From the NCBI GenBank assembly GCA_003242255.1, contig QGUT01000047.1, forward strand, positions 1-10,910: a DNA stretch of 10,910 nt, in the 5' to 3' direction. Source of the stretch: Bacillota bacterium (GTDB lineage: Bacteria > Bacillota > Thermosediminibacteria > Thermosediminibacterales > Thermosediminibacteraceae). The translations under genes were made by a program, and so were the position numbers. The number at the start of each line of letters is the position of its first letter. Position 1 is the stretch's first letter. The notes below the pieces were generated by a model. It was not told the DNA's origin, did not search any database, and was given only the letters and a program-made list of their open reading frames with translations. Below, one piece after another: positions 5,621 to 10,910 of this stretch.

Positions 5621-5822
5621 AAAAATCTTAATTTCGGCAATTGTGTTTTATCAAAAGGCGATATCGCCTTTAAAGCCTAGAACGTGCCGATTTTACCCCT
5701 CCTGTTCCGAGTACGCCAAACAGTCTATTGAAAAATACGGTATGCTGGTGGGAGGATTAAAGGCTCTTAAACGTTTGATGAAATGCCACCCCTTCCATCC
5801 AGGCGGATACGACCCTGTATGA
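5613..5822 (+). CDS. yidD: Membrane protein insertion efficiency factor YidD
   Basis: A 69-residue protein thought to help YidC insert membrane proteins, acting at the inner face of the membrane. It begins with a short amphipathic or hydrophobic segment (ILISAIVFYQKAISPL, residues 5-20) and carries the family signature RTCRFYPSCSEYA (23-35), with cysteines at 25, 31 and 58, and ends in the typical HPGGYDPV. It overlaps rnpA by 8 bases and precedes yidC by 31. The start ATG 5613 lacks a strong ribosome binding site, which fits coupling to rnpA translation. Confidence 0.95.
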   Translation: MSKKILISAIVFYQKAISPLKPRTCRFYPSCSEYAKQSIEKYGMLVGGLKALKRLMKCHPFHPGGYDPV

Positions 5823-5853
5823 CAGTTACCAATACAAAAGGGGGAGCGCATGA

Positions 5854-6483
5854 ATGAGTTTCTTGCAGAACATAATGAAACAATTGATGGACTATTTATA
5901 CGGTTACACCAACAACTACGGCATAGCCATAATAGTGCTCACGGCTCTGATAAAGTTGATACTGCTGCCTTTCAGTTTCCAGCAATATAACTCCATAAAA
6001 AAAATGCAGGAAATAGCGCCTTTGCAGAAGAAAATTCAAGAGAAGTATAAAAACGATAAAGAAAAAATGAATAAGGAATTGATGAAACTTTACGAGGAAC
6101 ATAAGATAAATCCCATGGGAGGATGCCTTCCCATTCTCATACAATTTCCGTTCATAATCGCCTTATTTCAAGTGCTCCAAAATTACAATTTCGGCAATGC
6201 CGGTTTCCTCTGGATAAAGGACCTGGGAGCACCGGACACCACTTACATATTGCCTGTTTTGTCGGCAGTCACCACCTATCTCTCTTCAAGAATAGGGATG
6301 CCGCAAGGGGCGGACAACCAGCAGGGGACGATGAGTATAGTGATGTCGGCTTTTATCGGTTGGATGGCGGCTAAGTTCCCATCGGGCCTGGCCCTTTACT
6401 GGGTTGTTAGCAACCTGATGCAAATGTTGCAGCAATTCTTGATAATGCGCTCCCCAGCCTCTGCGAAAAAGGAGGCAGAGTAA
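5854..6483 (+). CDS. yidC: Membrane protein insertase YidC/Oxa1 (short form)
   Basis: YidC inserts and folds inner-membrane proteins, alone or with Sec. The 209 residues form the conserved five-helix core: first helix about 22-40, the cytoplasmic hairpin about 45-85 (KKMQEIAPLQKKIQEKYKND), then NPMGGCLPILIQFPF (86-100) and the last helices at about 130-147, 160-176 and 178-197. There is no signal peptide or lipobox, unlike B. subtilis SpoIIIJ; translation begins just before the first core helix. The residue at the hydrophilic-groove arginine position is Lys34 (LTALIKLILLPF). The start is ATG 5854, with GGGGGAG 7 bases upstream; an out-of-frame ATG at 5850 is too close to that site. The jag gene follows after one base. 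Confidence 0.94.
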   Translation: MSFLQNIMKQLMDYLYGYTNNYGIAIIVLTALIKLILLPFSFQQYNSIKKMQEIAPLQKKIQEKYKNDKEKMNKELMKLYEEHKINPMGGCLPILIQFPFIIALFQVLQNYNFGNAGFLWIKDLGAPDTTYILPVLSAVTTYLSSRIGMPQGADNQQGTMSIVMSAFIGWMAAKFPSGLALYWVVSNLMQMLQQFLIMRSPASAKKEAE

Positions 6484-6484
6484 A

Positions 6485-7117
6485 ATGAAGACCGTTGAGA
6501 AAACCGGAAAGACGGTGGAAGAAGCGGTCGACCTGGCTTTGAAAGAATTGAACGCTAAAAAGGAAGATGTGGAAGTTGAGGTCATCGACGAGGGAAGCAG
6601 AGGCCTATTCGGCTTGCTTTCCCGGATGGCCAAAGTGAGGGTAACCCTGAAAAAGAAGCCGGAGGAAAGAGCTGTAGAATTTTTGAAGGGACTCTTTGAT
6701 ATTTTAAATATTGCGCCCGACATCGATACGGTATACGAGGAAGACGGCCTGTGCAGAATAGAGATGAGGGGTAAAGATCTGGGAATCCTCATAGGCAAGA
6801 GAGGAGCTACTTTGAACGCCCTGCAGTTTTTGACTTCTCTGGTGGCGAACAAGGAGAGCCTGGAACACAAGAGGATAGTGCTGGATGTGGAAGGCTACAG
6901 GAAAAAGAGGGAAAAGGTTTTAAGGGAGCTAGCCTTCAAGATTGCGAAAAGGGTCAAAGAGACAAAAAAGAGCATCGCTTTAGAGCCCATGCCTCCGTCG
7001 GAGAGGAAGATCATCCACAGCGCCCTTCAAAACGACAGCCGGGTGAAAACCCATAGCGAAGGAGAAGAACCATATAGAAGGGTCATAATTTCTTTAAAAT
7101 ATCCTCCTGTCAGATGA
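6485..7117 (+). CDS. khpB: RNA-binding protein Jag/KhpB (Jag-N, KH and R3H domains)
   Basis: A 210-residue cytoplasmic RNA-binding protein. The Jag-N domain covers about 1-55 (IDEGSRGLFGLLSRMAKVRV at 34-53). The KH domain follows (about 65-140), with the GxxG loop GKRG at 104-107. The C-terminal R3H domain has Arg174 and His178 in SERKIIHSAL and ends with YRRVIISL. In Gram-positive bacteria the homologue (also called Jag or EloR) works with KhpA in RNA regulation linked to cell elongation and division. The start is ATG 6485, with GGAGG (6471-6475) 9 bases upstream inside yidC. The stop codon lies in the hairpin at 7099-7128. It is co-transcribed with yidC, as is usual. Confidence 0.94.
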   Translation: MKTVEKTGKTVEEAVDLALKELNAKKEDVEVEVIDEGSRGLFGLLSRMAKVRVTLKKKPEERAVEFLKGLFDILNIAPDIDTVYEEDGLCRIEMRGKDLGILIGKRGATLNALQFLTSLVANKESLEHKRIVLDVEGYRKKREKVLRELAFKIAKRVKETKKSIALEPMPPSERKIIHSALQNDSRVKTHSEGEEPYRRVIISLKYPPVR

Positions 7118-7128
7118 CAGGAGGATAT
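7099..7128 (+). repeat. Perfect 13-bp hairpin at the end of jag, hiding an AGGAGG motif
   Basis: ATATCCTCCTGTC (7099-7111), loop AGAT (7112-7115), GACAGGAGGATAT (7116-7128): all 13 pairs match. The jag stop TGA (7115-7117) lies at the loop edge. The right arm holds AGGAGG, a full ribosome-binding consensus paired away by CCTCCT. The following bases (ATTGTAATGGGG) are not a U run, so it is not a classic intrinsic terminator. Confidence 0.85.
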
Positions 7129-7136
7129 ATTGTAAT

Positions 7137-7143
7137 GGGGTGA
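7137..7143 (+). promoter_or_regulatory. Shine-Dalgarno site deciding the mnmE start
   Basis: GGGGTGA, 8 bases before ATG 7152. The in-frame GTG at 7140 overlaps it, and the AGGAGG at 7119-7124 is 15 bases from that GTG, so ATG 7152 is preferred. Confidence 0.75.
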
Positions 7144-7151
7144 GATGGCCG

Positions 7152-8537
7152 ATGGATTATGAAAGGGACACTATAGCTGCCATATCCACTCCCTATGGTG
7201 AGGGTGGAATAGGGATAGTGAGGATAAGCGGAGACGAGGCCTTCAGCATCGCGGAAAAGATATTTGTCCCCAAAAAGCCAAAGCCGGGCGGCATGAAGCC
7301 CAGGACCATGTACTTGGGAGACATCATTGACCCAGAGACCAAAGAGACCATCGACGAGGTACTCTTAGTAAAGTACACAGCTCCGCATACCTACACCAGG
7401 GAAGATATGGTAGAAATAAACAGCCACGGGGGATTGACGGTACAGAACCGAATCCTGGAAGTGGTGCTGTCCTGCGGCGCACGAATGGCTGAACCCGGCG
7501 AATTTACAAAAAGGGCCTTTTTAAACGGCCGAATTGACCTTTCCCAGGCCGAAGCTGTGATCGACCTGATCAGGGCCAAAACCGACCGGGCTTTGAAAAT
7601 AGCTATGGAACAACTGAAAGGCGGCCTTTCCAGCCAGATTGGGGATTTGAGGCAGGAATTAATAAAGGTCTTGGCAAACATAGAAGCCAGCATAGATTTC
7701 CCCGAGGACGATATACCCGGCCTTGACCCGGAGTCTTTAAGGGCGGAAGTTATAGATCTTATAAAAAAGATGGAGGACCTGTTGAATAAATCGAAGGCAG
7801 GAAAGATAGTGAGAGAAGGTTTGTCGACGGTCATATTGGGCAGGCCTAACGTTGGCAAATCGTCCCTTTTGAATTCCCTCTTAAGGGAAAAAAGGGCTAT
7901 TGTCACGGATATACCCGGAACCACGAGGGATGCCATAGAGGAGTATATAAACGTGAAGGGCATTCCGGTGAAAATAATAGATACGGCGGGAATAAGGGAG
8001 ACCCTGGACGAGGTCGAGAGAATAGGTGTAGAAAAAGCGTTGGAGTACCTGGAAAACGCAGAGCTGGTTCTCTTGATGTTCGATGCCTCGGAGGAATTGA
8101 AGGAAGAAGACCTGAAGATCGCCGAACTGGTGAAGGATAAGTTTGTAATCCTGGTAGTTAACAAAGTAGACCTGCCGGAAAAAATAGATATAAAAAAATT
8201 GAAAAACGTCTTCCCCGGCAGGAAGATAATAAGGATTTCTGCCCTCAAGGAGGAAGGCATTGAGGAGTTAAAAGACGCCATTTTCCATGCTGTAACAAAA
8301 GAAGTCGGTCCTCTGGACGAAGGAATAGTGATAACCCGAGCGAGGCACCGGCAGGCCATAAAAAAAGCCGTCGACGCTTTGAAGAGAGCGGAAAAGGAAT
8401 TGAAAGAATCCTCTCCGATGGAAGTGGTTGCCATGGAGGTAAGGGAAGCCCTGGAATTCTTGGGTGAAATCACCGGCGACAATGTAGGCGACGATGTGAT
8501 AAAAGCCATATTTGAAAATTTCTGCATAGGAAAATGA
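7152..8537 (+). CDS. mnmE: tRNA uridine-5-carboxymethylaminomethyl modification GTPase MnmE
   Basis: MnmE (TrmE) works with MnmG to install the aminomethyl-type group on U34 of certain tRNAs. From ATG 7152 the protein has 461 residues: an N-terminal folate-binding domain beginning DTIAAISTPYGEGGIGIVRISG, a helical domain, and the inserted G domain with G1 GRPNVGKSS (230-238), DIPGTTRD (253-260), G3 DTAG (277-280) and G4 NKVD (337-340). It ends with the catalytic CIGK (458-461). I chose ATG 7152 over an in-frame GTG at 7140 because GGGGTGA (7137-7143) sits 8 bases upstream of it and the N-terminus then fits the family. The gene lies 10 bases before mnmG, its functional partner. Confidence 0.97.
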   Translation: MDYERDTIAAISTPYGEGGIGIVRISGDEAFSIAEKIFVPKKPKPGGMKPRTMYLGDIIDPETKETIDEVLLVKYTAPHTYTREDMVEINSHGGLTVQNRILEVVLSCGARMAEPGEFTKRAFLNGRIDLSQAEAVIDLIRAKTDRALKIAMEQLKGGLSSQIGDLRQELIKVLANIEASIDFPEDDIPGLDPESLRAEVIDLIKKMEDLLNKSKAGKIVREGLSTVILGRPNVGKSSLLNSLLREKRAIVTDIPGTTRDAIEEYINVKGIPVKIIDTAGIRETLDEVERIGVEKALEYLENAELVLLMFDASEELKEEDLKIAELVKDKFVILVVNKVDLPEKIDIKKLKNVFPGRKIIRISALKEEGIEELKDAIFHAVTKEVGPLDEGIVITRARHRQAIKKAVDALKRAEKELKESSPMEVVAMEVREALEFLGEITGDNVGDDVIKAIFENFCIGK

Positions 8538-8547
8538 AGGTGGGAAA

Positions 8548-10443
8548 ATGGAATACACTGCGGGATATTACGATATTGCCGTAGTAGGGGCCGGGCATGC
8601 CGGATGCGAAGCTGCCCTCGCAGCGGCAAGGTTGGGAATGAAGACTGTGGTATTTGCGCTGAACCTGGACAGCATAGCCCTCATGCCCTGCAACCCCTCC
8701 ATAGGCGGTCCTGCTAAGGGGCACCTGGTGAGGGAAATAGATGCCCTGGGCGGAGAAATGGCCAAAAACATAGATAAGACGCTAATCCAGATGAGGATGC
8801 TTAACACAAAAAAGGGACCGGCAGTGCGGGCTTTGAGAGCTCAGGCCGATAAGAAGGCTTACCAATTTTCCATGAAGTACACCTTGGAAAAGCAGAAAAA
8901 CCTGGATATAGTCCAGGCGGAAGTGACCAGGATCCTGGTGGAAGGGACGAGGGTCAAAGGGGTAGTCACCAAGACGGGGGCCGTTTTTTACGCCAGGGCC
9001 GTAATACTCACCACCGGGGTCTATCTGAGGGGAAGGATCGTTATAGGAGATGTGAGTTTTAGCGGTGGTCCCAACGGCCTTTTCCCGGCCAACGAACTCT
9101 CCCGATGCCTGGAGGACCTCGGATTTGAACTAGGCAGGTTTAAGACAGGCACACCTCCTCGGGTCCACCGGGATTCCATTGATTTTTCCAAGATGATTGA
9201 GCAGCCGGGCGACGAAATTATAATCCCCTTTTCGTACGAGACGGAGAAGATAGAAAGGCCCCAGGTCTCATGCTGGCTCACTTACACCAACGAGAGGACC
9301 CACGAAATAATAAGAGAAAACCTGCACCGGGCTCCTCTTTACACCGGGCAGATAAAAGGGGTAGGGCCCCGCTACTGCCCCAGCATTGAGGTGAAGATCG
9401 TAAATTTTCCGGAAAAAGAATCCCATCAGGTCTTTGTAGAGCCGGAAGGTTTGAACACCTGTGAAATGTACCTGCAGGGAGTATCTACCAGCCTGCCCGA
9501 GGATGTCCAGATTGAAGTTTTAAAGACCATAAGGGGATTAGAAAATGTAAAAATGATGCGCCCCGGCTACGCCATCGAGTACGATTACGTGGTGCCCACT
9601 CAGCTAAAACTTACTTTGGAGACCAAGGAAATCGAGGGCCTGTATATGGCCGGTCAGATCAACGGCACCTCGGGGTACGAAGAAGCCGCCGCGCAGGGCC
9701 TGGTGGCGGGTATCAATGCGGCATTGAAGATAAAAGAAGAGGAACCTCTCGTGCTGAAAAGGTCCGACGCTTACATCGGGGTGCTCATAGACGACCTGGT
9801 GACCAAAGGGACCGACGAACCCTATCGCATGCTGACTTCCCGGGCCGAATACAGGCTTTTGTTGAGGCACGACAATGCCGACATGAGGCTGACCGAATTG
9901 GGCTACCGGGTGGGATTGATAAGCGAAGAGCGGTATGAGAAGTTTCTAAAAAAGAAAAAAATGATAGAAGAGGAGATCGAAAGGCTCCGGGCAACTAAAG
10001 TGACTCCCACTCAGGAAATAAATTCTGCGTTAGAACAAATTGGATCTTCACCCCTCACAACGCCGGCGACTCTGGAAGACTTGTTGAAGCGCCCGGAAAT
10101 AAGTTATGATTCGCTGAAAATCCTGGACAGAGAAAGGCCCGAACTGCCTCAGGAAGTGATCGAACAGGTGGAGATAATGACGGCTTACGATGGATATATA
10201 AAGCGGCAGTTGAAACAGGTGGAGAACTTCAAAAAAATGGAAAACAAGAGGATACCTCCTGACCTCGATTACGATAAAGTGCACGGCCTGAGGACGGAAG
10301 CAAGAGAAAAATTGAAGAAAATAAGGCCCGCATCCATTGGACAGGCTTCCAGGATTTCCGGAGTGAATCCGGCGGATGTCACCGTTTTGTTGATATATTT
10401 AGAGACCCAGCGAAAGAGGCGGAAGGATGAAGAGCAAATTTGA
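8548..10443 (+). CDS. mnmG: tRNA uridine-5-carboxymethylaminomethyl modification enzyme MnmG (GidA)
   Basis: MnmG is the FAD-dependent partner of MnmE. The 631 residues are normal length. Visible are the Rossmann FAD motif GAGHAG (14-19), Cys48 in MPCNPSIGG and Cys277 in GPRYCPSIE (equivalent to the two key cysteines of E. coli MnmG, 47 and 277), GTPPRVHRDS (201-210), the second signature GLYMAGQINGTSGYEEAAAQ (364-383) and the tRNA/MnmE-binding helical C-terminus (about 540-625). Residue 282 is Val where many homologues have Asp (CPSIEDK). The start is ATG 8548, with AAGGTGGG upstream. The 3' end overlaps rsmG by 17 bases, suggesting coupling. Confidence 0.97.
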   Translation: MEYTAGYYDIAVVGAGHAGCEAALAAARLGMKTVVFALNLDSIALMPCNPSIGGPAKGHLVREIDALGGEMAKNIDKTLIQMRMLNTKKGPAVRALRAQADKKAYQFSMKYTLEKQKNLDIVQAEVTRILVEGTRVKGVVTKTGAVFYARAVILTTGVYLRGRIVIGDVSFSGGPNGLFPANELSRCLEDLGFELGRFKTGTPPRVHRDSIDFSKMIEQPGDEIIIPFSYETEKIERPQVSCWLTYTNERTHEIIRENLHRAPLYTGQIKGVGPRYCPSIEVKIVNFPEKESHQVFVEPEGLNTCEMYLQGVSTSLPEDVQIEVLKTIRGLENVKMMRPGYAIEYDYVVPTQLKLTLETKEIEGLYMAGQINGTSGYEEAAAQGLVAGINAALKIKEEEPLVLKRSDAYIGVLIDDLVTKGTDEPYRMLTSRAEYRLLLRHDNADMRLTELGYRVGLISEERYEKFLKKKKMIEEEIERLRATKVTPTQEINSALEQIGSSPLTTPATLEDLLKRPEISYDSLKILDRERPELPQEVIEQVEIMTAYDGYIKRQLKQVENFKKMENKRIPPDLDYDKVHGLRTEAREKLKKIRPASIGQASRISGVNPADVTVLLIYLETQRKRRKDEEQI

Positions 10444-10910
10444 GGAAAGGCTGATAGAAATAGCAAAAAAATGCGATATAGAAATAAAAATTGAAGAGGC
10501 TCTTTTGTTCGCCAATTATAAGAGAGAAATTGAAAAATGGAACGAAAGAATAAATCTCACTTCAATAGAGGGAAAAGACGAATTTATAATAAAGCACCTG
10601 ATCGATTCGCTGATCTTGTTAAAAAAAATTGAAATTGCTCCCGGCGCCAGGATGATAGACGTCGGAACCGGTGCCGGGTTTCCGGGGATTCCGCTGAAAA
10701 TAACACGAAAGGATCTGAAAGTTTATTTGATGGATTCAAACAGAAAAAAAGCGGAGTTTCTCGAAAACGCTATTAAAAATTTGGGATTGAAAGAAACTTA
10801 TGTTCTGTGCGGTAGGGCCGAGAGCCTTGGGAAAAAACCGGAGTACAGGGAAAATTACGACCTTGTGGTGGCCAGAGCCTGCCTTTTAAACAAATTTCGA
10901 ACCCACGGAA
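10427..10910 (+). CDS. rsmG: 16S rRNA m7G527 methyltransferase RsmG (GidB), N-terminal 161 codons
   Basis: RsmG adds a 7-methyl group to G527 of 16S rRNA in the 530 loop, using S-adenosylmethionine. The visible part shows the helical N-terminus with EKWNERINLTSI (36-47) and KHLIDSL (56-62), the SAM motif I DVGTGAGFPGIPLKI (78-92), the acidic second motif LMDSNRKKAEFLE (101-113) and the YDLVVARA block (144-151). The start is ATG 10427, overlapping the end of mnmG by 17 bases, with AGAGG 7 bases upstream. The frame stays open to the window edge. The last 11 residues (CLLNKFRTHG region) fit the family less well than the rest, so a sequence or end-of-contig error there is possible. Confidence 0.93.
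   Translation, partial: MKSKFEERLIEIAKKCDIEIKIEEALLFANYKREIEKWNERINLTSIEGKDEFIIKHLIDSLILLKKIEIAPGARMIDVGTGAGFPGIPLKITRKDLKVYLMDSNRKKAEFLENAIKNLGLKETYVLCGRAESLGKKPEYRENYDLVVARACLLNKFRTHG

Noticed and set aside
5850..5852. ATG just upstream of the yidC start
   Set aside because: Out of frame with yidC and only 3 bases from the GGGGGAG site; the frame it opens has no family pattern.
6286..6870. 194-codon minus-strand frame over yidC and jag
   Set aside because: It covers parts of two well-supported genes in antisense and shows no family pattern.
7011..7019. Isolated TCATCCACA, one mismatch from a DnaA box, inside jag
   Set aside because: A single site within codons for a conserved R3H segment, far from the other boxes; expected by chance.
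7140..7142. GTG as an earlier in-frame start for mnmE
   Set aside because: It overlaps the GGGGTGA site that serves ATG 7152 and has no suitably spaced site of its own; the added residues (MRWP) do not match the family N-terminus.
7391..8629. Long open frame (412 codons) on the minus strand across mnmE
   Set aside because: It is fully antisense to mnmE, which has all its motifs. The predicted protein is Ser/Phe-rich with no recognisable domain, as expected for a shadow frame of a purine-rich gene.

Overview
This window is the replication-origin neighbourhood of a bacterial chromosome, in the gene order typical of Bacillota (Firmicutes). Protein style (Lys/Glu/Arg-rich, compact, moderate GC), a YidC without a lipoprotein signal, a DUF721/DciA gene between recF and remB, and many GTG/TTG starts suggest a clostridial, probably thermophilic lineage (Thermoanaerobacterales or Thermosediminibacterales type). 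The genus cannot be fixed from the sequence alone. No mobile element, CRISPR array, tRNA or rRNA was seen.

Left arm (1-4929, all minus strand, reading leftward from the origin): dnaA, then a 246-base gap holding the origin, then dnaN, yaaA (S4 protein), recF, a DUF721/DciA gene, remB (DUF370) and the first 48 codons of gyrB. From dnaN on, the genes abut or overlap, with a largest gap of 17 bases, so they look like one operon for the replication clamp, repair, a putative helicase loader, a DNA-binding regulator and gyrase. Five of these seven genes start with GTG or TTG.

Origin (about 3350-3580): at least seven perfect or one-mismatch DnaA boxes lie in two oppositely oriented arrays. Beside the dnaN-proximal array is a clear DnaA-trio run (TAG CAG TAG TAG TAG TAA), separated from the first box by a short GGC-containing spacer. 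This matches the basal unwinding system described for B. subtilis and predicts strand opening toward dnaN. A 12-bp inverted repeat and a second one sharing its left arm tie the two arrays together. No good DnaA box was found upstream of dnaA, so the origin looks one-part here, unlike the bipartite B. subtilis origin.

Divergent promoter region (4930-5079): a promoter for dnaA (TTGAAT-17-TATCAT, minus) and a near-perfect promoter for rpmH (TTGACA-18-TATAAT, plus) stand back to back, with 16 bases between their -35 boxes.

Right arm (5080-10910, all plus strand): rpmH (L34), rnpA (RNase P protein), yidD and yidC (membrane insertion), jag/khpB (KH-R3H RNA-binding protein), mnmE and mnmG (partners in tRNA wobble-uridine modification) and the first 161 codons of rsmG (16S rRNA m7G methyltransferase). 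This is the conserved translation, membrane and tRNA-modification cluster. Points of interest are a perfect 13-bp hairpin between jag and mnmE that hides an AGGAGG motif, a 16-codon mini-ORF whose stop overlaps the TTG start of rnpA, and unusual residues in YidC (Lys34) and MnmG (Val282).

The content is mostly well-known housekeeping biology. I do not see a previously undescribed multi-gene system. The points worth following are the origin architecture, the DciA homologue and the RNA elements.
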